DNA of 64,000 nucleotides from Bog-473 sp963821755 (lineage in GTDB: Bacteria > Actinomycetota > Acidimicrobiia > Acidimicrobiales > RAAP-2): assembly GCA_963821755.1 (NCBI GenBank), contig CAWGEX010000005.1, positions 248,001 through 312,000 on the forward strand, read 5' to 3'. Below the pieces are notes generated by a model. The model had not been told where the DNA came from and made no database searches. It worked only from the letters and a program-made list of their open reading frames with translations. Position numbers and translations under genes: made by a program. Positions 8,176 to 16,918 of this stretch are shown here, in pieces (within the stretch, counting starts at the first letter, position 1; every line of letters begins with the position of its first letter).

Positions 8176-9024
8176 GTGAATTCGTTGGAGGTGCGTCAGG
8201 TGGCTGGTGCACTCGGCGCGACCGTCAGCGGCATTGACCTGCGCAAGGTGACCAGCAGCGAACAATTGGACGACGTCCGCCAGGCACTCACCGATCACCT
8301 GGTGGTGTTCTTGCCCGAGCAGGACATCGACCTCGACGACCTCGAACGGATCACCGACCTGCTTGGTGGCAGGGACACCACCCCGTATGTGACTCCGCTC
8401 GAGGACCGTCCCTATGTCATTCGGGTCATCAAGGAGCCAGGGGATCAGCTCAACTTTGCCAACGCCTGGCACAGCGACCTGAGCTACCTGCCCGCGCCGC
8501 CGTCGTACACACTGCTGCACGCGTGGGACGTCCCAGCCTTCGGGGGAGACACAGTCTGGTCCAACCAGTACCTGGCCTACGCGACCCTGTCACGGGGCCT
8601 TCGGCAGACATTGGCCGGACTCCGAGCCGTGCACTCAGCCGGGATGGCGTACGGGACCGGAGGGCTCCTCGACCAGGTGAAAGACCTCACGTCCATGGCC
8701 ATCGCCCCTTCACCCGATGCGTCCAAGGAGCAAGTTCATCCCGCTGTCATCACCCATCCGGTGACCAACCGCAAGGCGCTCTACGTCAACCCCGTCTATA
8801 CGACCAGGTTCGAAGGCTGGAACCAGGCCGAGTCGGAGGCCCTCTTGAGCCATATCTACCGTCATAGCATCAACGAAAACCTCACCTGCAGACTTCGCTG
8901 GGCGCGTCATACCCTGACCATCTGGGACAATCGCTGCACGATGCACAACGCACTGAACGACTACTCCGGCGTACGCCGGGAGATGTTTCGCACGAGCGTT
9001 GAAGGCTCCGTCCCCCGGGTGTGA
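8176..9024 (+). CDS. TauD/TfdA-family Fe(II)/2-oxoglutarate dioxygenase
   Basis: 282-aa soluble oxygenase. The facial triad of the TauD/TfdA family is complete: His99 and Asp101 in WHSDLSY, and the distal His257 in CTMHNALNDY. The 2-oxoglutarate-binding Arg is in RREMFRTSVEG (about residue 272). Family members hydroxylate sulfonates, aryloxyalkanoates or sulfate esters and release the heteroatom group. Which substrate applies cannot be read here, although an arylsulfatase gene at 50-52 kb hints at sulfur scavenging in this organism. The GTG at 8176 aligns with the usual N-terminus (LEVRQVAGALGATVSGIDL). The gene stands alone. Confidence 0.92.
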   Translation: MNSLEVRQVAGALGATVSGIDLRKVTSSEQLDDVRQALTDHLVVFLPEQDIDLDDLERITDLLGGRDTTPYVTPLEDRPYVIRVIKEPGDQLNFANAWHSDLSYLPAPPSYTLLHAWDVPAFGGDTVWSNQYLAYATLSRGLRQTLAGLRAVHSAGMAYGTGGLLDQVKDLTSMAIAPSPDASKEQVHPAVITHPVTNRKALYVNPVYTTRFEGWNQAESEALLSHIYRHSINENLTCRLRWARHTLTIWDNRCTMHNALNDYSGVRREMFRTSVEGSVPRV

Positions 9025-9134
9025 CTCCCGGGTTGCGATCGTGAGGAGACCCGATGTGGCAAGGAGATTTCTGCCTGGCCGCACTTTAAGATCTTCGCCG
9101 TGAGTCCTCCCGACCCGCATCAAGGGACATCCTG

Positions 9135-9620
9135 GTGAGAGGCATCGGCCTCTTCGTGGCGTGCCTGGGGGCACTCGCCTTGGCCGGATTTGTTGGATCG
9201 GTGGTGGGTCCTCACTTCAAGGGCGCAACGACCTCCAGCACAACGACCACTTCGACGCGTCCGCTTTCGACCACCACGTCGACCATTGCTCACTCCAGCG
9301 TGAAGGTTCTCGTCGCGAACGGCACGTCAGAGGCCAACGCCGCAGGCCATTTCGCCCAGAAGCTCCAGCAGCAAGGATGGAATGTCGGCACTCCGCAGAA
9401 CGCGACGGCGACGGCCTCGACGACAACGATCTACTACGCCCCGTCCCTGCAGCAAGCGGCGGTGCTGGTCGCTTCCGAACTCGGAGTGCCGACGACGGCG
9501 CTCCAGCCGCTGAGCTCGGCCGCACCGGTAGCGAACGCCACAGGACTTGGCGTCGTCGTGGTCATCGGCTCTGACCTTGCCGGTACCGGCTTCCCGGCCA
9601 CCACGGTTCCGGCCACCTGA
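9135..9620 (+). CDS. LytR C-terminal-domain protein, membrane-anchored
   Basis: 161-aa protein starting at GTG. An N-terminal hydrophobic segment (residues 4-24) serves as signal anchor. It is followed by a Thr/Ser-rich linker (TTSSTTTTSTRPLSTTTST) and a LytR_C domain (Pfam PF13399 type). That domain opens with VKVLVANGTSEANAAGHFAQ, then LQQQGWNVG, and ends VVVVIGSDL. Such stand-alone LytR_C proteins occur in actinobacteria at the cell surface; their role in wall assembly is presumed but not established. The Thr-rich linker may be glycosylated. No obvious operon partner is nearby. Confidence 0.85.
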   Translation: MRGIGLFVACLGALALAGFVGSVVGPHFKGATTSSTTTTSTRPLSTTTSTIAHSSVKVLVANGTSEANAAGHFAQKLQQQGWNVGTPQNATATASTTTIYYAPSLQQAAVLVASELGVPTTALQPLSSAAPVANATGLGVVVVIGSDLAGTGFPATTVPAT

Positions 9621-9960
9621 GCGCGCCCATCGGTTCACGCTACGCCCATTTCATCCGTGGACGAGGCCGGTGCGGCTCGGGATGAGCGAGCACTTGATGC
9701 CCGTGCGGATGAGTTTTCGGCAACGGCAGGTGGGTTCCTGACGGCCCGATAGACGCCGGGCAGCGAGGCAGTCGGCACCCAAGGAGTGGTGGCTCTCAAC
9801 TGGCGTCCAAGTACCACGGCGCCGGCTCGGACGATGCCCAGCGGATCTCGGTTGGGAGCCGAGACCGAGCACAGGCCTGTTTCTTCGAATCGCCCGGAAA
9901 GTTGGGACTAGCGCTCGGCCGCCGGCGGATGGAAGATGGATATGGAACAAGGAGGTGCAC
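9621..9960. other. Intergenic region without recognised gene
   Basis: 340 bp in which I see no convincing gene or RNA. The only clear signal is the AAGGAGGT ribosome-binding site at its right end. Confidence 0.6.
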
Positions 9961-10161
9961 ATGCAGGCGACTGTGGGTGACCAGATCAAGGTCCTTGGAC
10001 ATCGGACCGGGCAGCCGGACCGCGGCGGAGAAGTGAGGGAAGTGCGGGGATCGGCCGGAGGCCCGCCTTATGTGGTCCGGTGGTCGGACAACGACCACGA
10101 AACGTTATTCTTCCCCGGACCGGATGCCACGGTGCAGCATCCCGGAGACCTTTCGACGTAG
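9961..10161 (+). CDS. DUF1918 domain protein
   Basis: Small 66-aa protein, essentially one DUF1918 domain, a family restricted mainly to actinobacteria. It shows the typical series VGDQIKVLGHRTGQPDRGGE, then VRWSDNDHETLFFPGPDA. The fold is SH3-like and the function is unknown. The ATG at 9961 is preceded by a near-perfect AAGGAGGT at 4-11 nt, which favours it over the GTG two codons earlier. It lies 47 bp upstream of the phosphoribosyltransferase gene and could be cotranscribed with it. Confidence 0.92.
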   Translation: MQATVGDQIKVLGHRTGQPDRGGEVREVRGSAGGPPYVVRWSDNDHETLFFPGPDATVQHPGDLST

Positions 10162-10208
10162 GCGGCAACTCGCACGACCGTGACGTTCTCGAAGGAGGTT
10201 TCGGCGTA

Positions 10209-10904
10209 GTGTTCCGCGACCGTTTCGACGCCGGCCGGCGTCTCGGCAAGCGGCTGTTGTCCCTTCAGTCCTCCGACGTCGTGGTCCTCGGGCTCCCACG
10301 GGGAGGGGTGCCGGTGGCCTTCGAAGTCGCCACGGTGATCGGGGCGCCGCTCGATGTGGTCGTGGTACGCAAACTGGGAGTGTCGTTCCAACCCGAGCTG
10401 GCTATGGGGGCCATCGGCGAAGACGGTGCCCAAGTCCTCAACCTCGAGGTGCTGGCTCTGATCGGCGTCGACCAATCCCAGTTCGCGGCTATCGCGGAGC
10501 GGGAGCGAGTGGAGCTTGAGCGGCGGGAGAGTCGTTACCGGAACGGTCGCCCGCCCATCTCACTGGACGGACGAACGGCGGTTGTCGTTGACGACGGTAT
10601 CGCCACCGGCTCGACCGCCCGAGTGGCTTGCAGGGTGGCCCGGGCGCGGGGTGCGGCACGAGTGGTGCTGGCCGTGCCGGTAGCGTCCCCCTCGACGGTT
10701 GCCGAGCTGGAGCGTGACGTCGACGAGTTGGTCTGCCTCAAGACCCCCGATCGATTTTTCGCCGTCGGCGAGTGGTACTGGAACTTCTCACCGACGACCG
10801 ACCAGGAAGTCATCGCGCTGCTAGGGAAGGCGGCCGAAGGGGCCACGCAGACGTCAGCACACCGACGAACGGGCTCCCCGGCCATCTTTCGGAGATTGCC
10901 GTAG
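10209..10904 (+). CDS. Phosphoribosyltransferase-family protein
   Basis: 231-aa cytoplasmic type I phosphoribosyltransferase-fold protein. The PRPP-binding loop is VVVDDGIATGSTARV (about residues 124-138), and an N-terminal motif LGLPRGGVPVAFEVA marks the subfamily. These proteins are often encoded beside erythromycin-esterase or dienelactone-hydrolase genes. The GTG at 10209 is chosen for its AAGGAGGT site about 9 nt upstream; longer in-frame starts lack one. The substrate is unknown: the group differs from classical purine or pyrimidine salvage enzymes. The following gene encodes a nucleoside hydrolase, so a loose nucleobase-salvage link is possible but unproven. Confidence 0.88.
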   Translation: MFRDRFDAGRRLGKRLLSLQSSDVVVLGLPRGGVPVAFEVATVIGAPLDVVVVRKLGVSFQPELAMGAIGEDGAQVLNLEVLALIGVDQSQFAAIAERERVELERRESRYRNGRPPISLDGRTAVVVDDGIATGSTARVACRVARARGAARVVLAVPVASPSTVAELERDVDELVCLKTPDRFFAVGEWYWNFSPTTDQEVIALLGKAAEGATQTSAHRRTGSPAIFRRLP

Positions 10905-10942
10905 GCTCAGATCGGTTGGTGAATCACCGGGGGGGTGGCGAT

Positions 10943-11986
10943 GTGGCGACGCCAAGAATCCAGCGACGAGGACGAACGATCCGTGGTCTTCTCTTTGTGA
11001 CAGTCGTCTTCACCGGAGTCGTCAGCTACTCGCCAGTCGTTCCGGCCGCCGCGGGCTTCCGACAGCAGTCACATGTGGCGCCTCGGATCGTCATCGACAC
11101 TGACCTGTCCTTGTGGTGGGACGATGCAACCGCGATTGGAATGGCCAATGTCCTGGAGCAGCAGGGGGTGCTTCGGGTCCTCGGGATACTCTCCGACATT
11201 CGCAATCCGGTGGCTGTTCCGGCCATCGACGCGATTGATTCAGCCTACGGGCACCCCAACATTCCTCTGGGTGCTGTTGCGCACACCAATGCCAACACGG
11301 CACCCCATGGCTACTCGGACGAGCTCGTGAAGGAACTCCCGCACTCGATCCATTCGAGTGACAAAATCCCAGGAGGCGTCCCGCTCCTCCGGACGCTGTT
11401 GGCACACCAACCGGATCACAGCGTCACCATCGTTGCCATCGGGGCCTACACCAACTTGGCTGGACTCTTGCAGTCGAAGGCCGGACCGGAGAGCTCACTC
11501 GATGGCCGTGCACTGGTAGCCAAGAAGGTCGAGCGTCTGGTTATCGAAGATGGCCTCTTCCCCAGTGGGGCTCCTCCTCTGACAAACCAGAAGCTGGATA
11601 CCTCCTCCGCGCAAGAGGTAGTGAGCGGCACGGACTGGCCCACGCCGATTGCCTGGGTCGATGGTTCTACCGGAATCCAGACGAAGGTCGGAGGCGGACT
11701 TTGCACGAGTGTGCCCCCCAAGAATCCCATGAGGATTGTGTACGAGTCGAGATTTGGATGTGGGCCACCCGGAGACGGTGACTGGGACGGACCGACCCTC
11801 CTCTATGCAGTCGGAGGCATGCAGAACCTGTTCTCTGAGCTGGGACAAGGCGGCGCCGCCTCCATCAACCCCCAAGGGGGACTGACATGGAGCACCGATC
11901 CCGCCCGGCCCCACGACGTCTACGTTCACGTCGCGGACCAGCAGGCTCTGAATCAGCGAATCGATACGCTGATTGCTGGTCGATGA
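10943..11986 (+). CDS. Secreted nucleoside hydrolase-family protein
   Basis: About 347 aa. The first 40 residues form an export signal (basic QRRGRTIRG, hydrophobic LLFVTVVFTGVV, then AAAG). The mature part begins with the inosine/uridine-preferring nucleoside hydrolase signature IDTDLSLWWDDATAIGM (about residue 51), in which Asp residues chelate Ca2+ and activate water. The canonical DTDxxxDDA run is slightly altered, with Trp-Trp inserted before DDA. The family cleaves the N-glycosidic bond of ribonucleosides; secretion suggests scavenging from outside. GTG 10943 is the start best placed for the signal peptide, but its ribosome-binding site is weak. Confidence 0.78.
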   Translation: MATPRIQRRGRTIRGLLFVTVVFTGVVSYSPVVPAAAGFRQQSHVAPRIVIDTDLSLWWDDATAIGMANVLEQQGVLRVLGILSDIRNPVAVPAIDAIDSAYGHPNIPLGAVAHTNANTAPHGYSDELVKELPHSIHSSDKIPGGVPLLRTLLAHQPDHSVTIVAIGAYTNLAGLLQSKAGPESSLDGRALVAKKVERLVIEDGLFPSGAPPLTNQKLDTSSAQEVVSGTDWPTPIAWVDGSTGIQTKVGGGLCTSVPPKNPMRIVYESRFGCGPPGDGDWDGPTLLYAVGGMQNLFSELGQGGAASINPQGGLTWSTDPARPHDVYVHVADQQALNQRIDTLIAGR

Positions 11987-12017
11987 ACGCGCCCGCTCCG
12001 ATGAGGATCCGCCATCA

Positions 12018-13358
12018 GTGATCGAACCGCCATCGGCCCCGGGTACAGAGAAACCCCAGCGGCTTCTTCGATGGCGTCTCGCGGCCGGTTCGATGATCGT
12101 CTTATTGACGGCGACCTCACTCTTGGCCGTCTGCACCTCCGCCTCGGGATCGAACCTGTCGCGGCCTCGAGGCGTTGCCGTGGTCCCGGATTCCGCAACG
12201 GCACTCGGCCCCACCTCTTTCTACGAACCACCTGACCCGCTGCCCCCTGCTCGTCCGGGGACGCTTATTCGGGACCAAATCGTAACCGGTGTTCCCGGCA
12301 TTCCGACCGACGACACGCTGTGGCGAATCCTCTATCACTCGCGGACAATCGCGGGTGGTGACATCGCCGTCTCGGGCTACGTCGTCGTGCCGTCGACACC
12401 GGTTCCACGCGACGGCTATCCCATCTTGTCGTGGGCGCACGGGACCACCGGTGCCGCCACCAAGTGTGCGCCATCGCTGTTCAACGCGTTGGAGGGTGAA
12501 GGTCCGTATCTGGTTCCCGACATCACCAAGTATCTGAAGACCGGCTGGCTCATCGCCGCCACCGACTACCAGGGCCTTGGCGTCTCGGAGGGAGTACATC
12601 CCTACCTGGTGGGGGAGAGCGAGGGGAAGGGAGTGCTCGACGCCGCCAAGGCCGCACGCCAACTTCCCCGCCTTCGTGTGAGCAGAACAACGCTTCTGTA
12701 CGGCCATTCGCAAGGAGGGCAGGCCGCGCTCTTTGCGGGGGAGCTCGCTCAGAGCTATGCGCCGTCATTGCAGGTGATCGGCGTGGTGGCGGCAGCCCCG
12801 GCAACGGGTCTCTCCACCATCGTTTCGGTCATCGGACAGATCAATGCGCCGGATGACTTGGCTTACTTCACCCTCATCGGGTGGACGTGGTCGCAGACCT
12901 ATCCTGGTCTCCCAGCCTCGGACATCTTCACGGTCGCCGGCGCGTTGTTCGCCCGGCAGATCGTGACGGAGCACTGTGACAATGGCCTGGTGACCGAACT
13001 GGCCTCGAGATCTTCCCGCACGGAATTCCTCACGGACGCTTCTACCAACCCCGAACTCGTGGCCCTGGCCCGCCTCAACAATCCCGGCCAGGTGCGTACC
13101 GAGGCTCCGATGCTCATCGTCCAGGGCACCGGCGACAATCAGGTACCCGCCCCACTGACCGACCAGTTTGTGTCTCGGATGGCATGCCCAATCGGAGACC
13201 ACGTTGACTACGTGCATTACACCGGGGCCACGCATGACCAGATTCCATTTCGGTCAGCTCCTCTGATCCTGTCCTGGGCCACGAGTCGGCTGAACCGGTT
13301 GGAGGCCCCTGACACCTGCGGCGAGCAGCGGGATTTCTCGATCAAACCGGCGACCTGA
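12018..13358 (+). CDS. Secretory lipase (LIP family alpha/beta-hydrolase)
   Basis: About 446 aa, exported: the N-terminal segment contains a transmembrane or signal stretch (AAGSMIVLLTATSLLAV). The domain matches the secretory lipase family (PF03583). It has an oxyanion region LSWAHGTTGAA and a nucleophile elbow YGHSQGGQAA with Ser near residue 231. An acid candidate is Asp in GTGDNQVPA (about 373), and the catalytic His is in GATHDQIPF (about 405). Several cysteines (CAPSLF, EHCDNG, MACPIG, TCGEQ) could form disulfides, as expected outside the cell. It hydrolyses esters or triglycerides. An upstream TTG at 11973 is an alternative start. It follows the nucleoside hydrolase closely, perhaps in one transcript. 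Confidence 0.88.
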   Translation: MIEPPSAPGTEKPQRLLRWRLAAGSMIVLLTATSLLAVCTSASGSNLSRPRGVAVVPDSATALGPTSFYEPPDPLPPARPGTLIRDQIVTGVPGIPTDDTLWRILYHSRTIAGGDIAVSGYVVVPSTPVPRDGYPILSWAHGTTGAATKCAPSLFNALEGEGPYLVPDITKYLKTGWLIAATDYQGLGVSEGVHPYLVGESEGKGVLDAAKAARQLPRLRVSRTTLLYGHSQGGQAALFAGELAQSYAPSLQVIGVVAAAPATGLSTIVSVIGQINAPDDLAYFTLIGWTWSQTYPGLPASDIFTVAGALFARQIVTEHCDNGLVTELASRSSRTEFLTDASTNPELVALARLNNPGQVRTEAPMLIVQGTGDNQVPAPLTDQFVSRMACPIGDHVDYVHYTGATHDQIPFRSAPLILSWATSRLNRLEAPDTCGEQRDFSIKPAT

Positions 13359-13448
13359 CAACAGGACCACTGTGGGAGCAAGTCTCTTTCCCCAGGGCCG
13401 CTTTCGTTGTCGGCCATCCTCAGCGCTGGTCGAACCCCGGTCACTGTT

Positions 13449-15027
13449 CTAGCCGAACTGGCTAATGGATCCGAGGAGTGGCGGAGTCACGAAGGACTGC
13501 CCGGCCAGCTGGGAGAGCGCGGCGAGATCGTTCAGCCATGCGCCGAGATACGTCGCGGTAACGCTGGGGACTGTCGAGGAGCCACGTCGCTTCGTCGCGT
13601 GAGGCTGGGGCGCATCGCGGATGCTCGGCGGCGGAACCCGAACCGAGACGTTGTCGACTGGCCCCGGGTCCCGGATCGCCTGGGCCTGCGAGCCGACCCG
13701 CGCCATGTTCACCGGCGTCCCCTCAAGACCGGGTACAGCGATCTGCCTCGGAACCCGCCGCTGCTCGTTGCTGATTCCTTCGAAATGCCCGATCCACGTC
13801 GGCAGGCCGACGTTGTCCGCGCCTTTCGTTGCGACCCCGATGATGATTTTCGAGTAGTCGTCGTTCCAGTAGAACTCCGGAACCACCCCATTGGGGAAGT
13901 GTGTGAGCTGTCTGATTGCCTTTGTCCTCACGTCGACGGCGTAGAGGTCGGAGTTGAAGTCGGGGCCCACGAAATCCGACAGGAACTGCAGCGTCTGCGT
14001 CGCTCCCGTATTCGGAGCGTCGAAGCCCGTTCGCATTGCAGCGGAAACGATCAGGTCGTACCAGGAGTACTGGGGCTTCCCCCGGTTGGACATCATGATC
14101 ACCGTCTTCATGTCCGGCGTGAAGATCGCCTGTTCATTGTAGGCAGGCGTGTCGTCGCTGATTTGTGTCACCAGCGGAGACGAAGGCGAAGCGCCTCGCC
14201 CATAGAGACGCATGAAGTAGAGCTGCATATGTCCCCAACCCGGAGCGGTTGACTGATAGGGCGATTTCAGTCCGCCAGCCGTCGAAAACAGAAAGCCACT
14301 GCCGTCGGGAGCCCAGGGCTGCGTCTCGTAGACGCCATAGGGCTTGCCGACGACGCGGACGTTCTGTAGCGAGGGCGCCCCGTTTTGAACTATGAAGTCG
14401 CCGATCAGCATCTCCCAGGTCTGGCCGCCTTCGGAGAGCGGATTGGCCTCGGTGTGTGTCCAGACGATCTGTTTTCCGTTGGGGGACCAATAGGCGTGGA
14501 AGTTGTCATAGGGGATCCCGCTCGCAGAGGTATATGCCGCACCGTCGTTGGGGTCGGAGTTCGTGGTCAGGCGGTAGGGGTGTGAACCGTCCTCATGCAT
14601 GACGTAGAGATCGCCGCCGTAGCCACCGAAGCCGGGGGCGCCGGTATGAACAGGTTGCTGGCCGTACGACTCGAACATGATCCAGCTGGCCTGGGGCCGC
14701 TCCTGCGGAAGGGCGTTCGGGCCTTGGACCGTGGTGCAGGTCAAGCACAGCTTGATCGCTGCCGTCGAGGTTCCCCCGGTATATCTGGGTCACCCCGGCG
14801 CTGTCGAGCTGTCCCGAGAGCACCTTGCCGTCCCGCGTCCACGACGCCGCCTGGTCAAATGCGTAGCTGTTCTTCTTCACCGTGAAGGACGCGCCGAAGT
14901 AGGGGCCAATCAGAGACTTCCCCGCCGCGGCCTCCCCGTCGGCAAGGACCAATGCGGCGCAGAGTGCCAGAACCAGAAGCGCCTCGCGCTTGGTTCTAAG
15001 GATTGGCGTGCTGAAGCGATATCTCAC
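13449..15027 (-). pseudogene. TolB-like/PD40 beta-propeller exported protein, frameshifted
   Basis: Exported beta-propeller protein in two frames. The N-terminal part starts at GTG 15027, behind a GGAGGGGGAG site. It has a signal peptide (EALLVLALCAALVLADGEAAA) and a first blade with ASWTRDGKVL and QIYRGNLDGSDQ. At about 14755 the frame shifts by one base. The second frame continues with CLTCTTVQGPN, DLYVMHEDGSHPYRL, YWSPNGKQIVWT and FTPDMKTVIMMSNR, all typical of WD40-like PD40 (TolB) repeats. Apart from this one indel the gene of about 525 codons looks complete, so a sequencing error is as likely as recent inactivation. Members are periplasmic or surface proteins of unclear role. Confidence 0.75.
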
Positions 15028-15205
15028 GACGAGCTCCCCCTCCCTCGGGACCCAGTTACATCTCGAAGTAGATCGAGAGTACTTGTCGGTGCCGAAAGAT
15101 GTCATCCGAGTGGCTCAGGACACCATCACAGGGCGAGAGTTGCGAGCACCCCGATCGCAACCTGTTGACACCAAATCTGCGACGGCGAGGGATCATCGTG
15201 GAGGA

Positions 15206-15373
15206 ATGGCCAGCGATCGGTCGAATAAAGGGGCGGCAGGCGACACGAAGCTTGCCGAGTCGATTTCAGCGTTCAAGCCCTGGCGTGAATTGGGTTGGAT
15301 CTTCAAGGACGGAGATGCCGTCGTGATCGATCGACTGGGCAGCGATGTCCGACTCAGGAAGGTGGCGATCTAG
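15206..15373 (+). CDS. Small hypothetical protein
   Basis: 55-aa reading frame from ATG 15206 with GGAGG immediately upstream, ending FKDGDAVVIDRLGSDVRLRKVAI. I recognise no family. It overlaps the next small gene by one base (TAG/GTG), which supports a coupled pair. It may be a short regulatory or toxin-antitoxin-like unit, but nothing in the sequence proves that. Confidence 0.35.
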   Translation: MASDRSNKGAAGDTKLAESISAFKPWRELGWIFKDGDAVVIDRLGSDVRLRKVAI

Positions 15374-15570
15374 TGGTAAAGGTCACGCACATCGATGACA
15401 ACGGTGCCAGGTCGGCGACGAGTGAGCTTGACGATGTCACCGCCAGGATCCGCTCCTCGGGTATGGCCGAGGAGCTTGAGAAAGCGTCCTCCGAGGTGCG
15501 CCCGACTCACGAATTCGAACTCTCAAGAGAAGAGCTCGCCAGAGATTATCGACGACTCAGTATTCGCTGA
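15373..15570 (+). CDS. Small hypothetical protein, helical
   Basis: 65-aa protein from a GTG that shares a base with the preceding stop codon. It is charged and mostly helical in its second half (SGMAEELEKASSEVRPTHEF, then SREELARDYRRLSIR). No family is recognised. The tight coupling with the upstream small frame is the main support for it being real. Confidence 0.35.
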   Translation: MVKVTHIDDNGARSATSELDDVTARIRSSGMAEELEKASSEVRPTHEFELSREELARDYRRLSIR

Positions 15571-15703
15571 AGCCATTGCCTTCGCTGACTTGGAGGTCTT
15601 GCTACGGGAACTAGGCCAGCCAAGGAGCGCGGACCAGACTCAGCGAGGTAGGACTCTGAAGAGATCGAATAGTCTGCCTACTCGGACGAGAGCGGGCAAT
15701 GGG

Positions 15704-16801
15704 ATGACCTTTCGCGTGGTGCAATGGTCTGTAGGGAGCGTCGGCCACCAAGCGCTTCGCGCCCTCGTCACAAGCAGTGACTTCGAGCTCATTGGCGTGT
15801 ACACCCATGGAGAATCTCGCGTCGGGCGGGACGCCGGAGAGCTCGCCGGACTTGGAATTGAGACCGGAATACGAGCCACCTCGGACGTCGATGCGCTTCT
15901 CGACCTGCGTCCCGACTGTGTTGTCTTTACTTCGATAGGCGAGACACGACCAAAGCAGGCCGTGACCGAGCTTGCACAGATCCTCCGATCCGGCGCCAAC
16001 ATCGTCTCGAGCTCCATGATGAATCTGATTTACCCACCAGCGGCCGATCCACGGCCGATAAAGAAGTTGTCGGAGGCGTGTGCGTATGGAGGCGCCACAT
16101 TGTTCACCAGCGGCATCGATCCGGGCTACAGCGGTGATGCCCTGCCCCTGGCGGCATTCCAAATCTGTGAACGTGTGGACACAATCCGCGTTCAAGAGTT
16201 GTCAGACTACGGCTCGCATGACGACGTCGCCTGGGCGACTCCGTATGGCTTCGGAAAACCCGAAGGCGCACCTGCCCCAATTCTCGAGCCGGGTGTCCCG
16301 ACCCTCTTCTGGGGAGGGATGGTGGAGATGCTTTCGGAAATTCTCAACGTCGAGCTCGAGGGACTCGAAGAGTTCTGCGAGCGGTGGTACGCGCCCGAGG
16401 CATTTGAGGTGCCGATCGGCAGCATCGAGAAGGATTCGCTTGCGGCGGTACGTTTCGGCGTTGCGGGAATCGTGGATGGGGAACAGCGGCTGTTCGCCGA
16501 ACACGTGACTCGAATGCGTCACGACATGGCCCCACATTGGCCACAGCCACCTGCAGGAGTCTCTTCGCTACATCGAGTTGAGATCGATGGTCTGCCGGCA
16601 CTTAGGCTGGACCTCTGTCTGACGGGCGACAGCAGTAGGGGCGGCCATACCAATCAAGGGGTTGTGGCGACCGCCATGCGGCTCGTGAATGCCATCCCCG
16701 CCGTTGTCGGCTCGCCGCCCGGATTGGTGACCCCGCTCGACCTCACACTCGGCCGGGGGCGCACCCTTCTTGCCGATCGCGGGTCGCTGGGTCCGACTTG
16801 A
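15704..16801 (+). CDS. NAD(P)H-dependent amine dehydrogenase-like/DapB-fold oxidoreductase
   Basis: 365-aa cytoplasmic protein with an N-terminal Rossmann domain: VVQWSVGSVGHQALRAL replaces the usual GxGxxG with GSVGHQ, as in the dihydrodipicolinate-reductase-like/2,4-diaminopentanoate dehydrogenase group. Asp-containing VYTHGESRVGRDAGEL follows, then TSGIDPGYSGDALPLA in the middle of the chain, characteristic of this family. The reaction is probably NAD(P)-dependent oxidation or reduction of an imine or amine. Actinobacteria have many such paralogues of unknown substrate. The ATG at 15704 gives the standard N-terminus; the longer upstream frame has no homology and is excluded. Confidence 0.8.
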   Translation: MTFRVVQWSVGSVGHQALRALVTSSDFELIGVYTHGESRVGRDAGELAGLGIETGIRATSDVDALLDLRPDCVVFTSIGETRPKQAVTELAQILRSGANIVSSSMMNLIYPPAADPRPIKKLSEACAYGGATLFTSGIDPGYSGDALPLAAFQICERVDTIRVQELSDYGSHDDVAWATPYGFGKPEGAPAPILEPGVPTLFWGGMVEMLSEILNVELEGLEEFCERWYAPEAFEVPIGSIEKDSLAAVRFGVAGIVDGEQRLFAEHVTRMRHDMAPHWPQPPAGVSSLHRVEIDGLPALRLDLCLTGDSSRGGHTNQGVVATAMRLVNAIPAVVGSPPGLVTPLDLTLGRGRTLLADRGSLGPT

Positions 16802-16918
16802 CGACTGTGAATTCATTCGCAGATCTGACTCCGAGGACATCGCTGAATGTCGCGTGCCTTTGAGCGGCGGCCGCTCAGCGGCCGTTGTGGCTGCCACGGA
16901 GCAAAGACTGGCTGTTGT

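Noticed and set aside
9014..9034. CCCGGG...CCCGGG dyad after the dioxygenase gene as a terminator
   Set aside because: It overlaps the stop codon, the stem is only 6 bp and no T-tract follows.
13407..14252. A 281-codon plus-strand frame opposite the TolB-like gene
   Set aside because: Arg-rich shadow; the minus strand carries clear PD40 motifs.
14740..14770. Programmed frameshift in the TolB-like gene
   Set aside because: No slippery heptamer or stimulatory hairpin is apparent; a plain indel is simpler.
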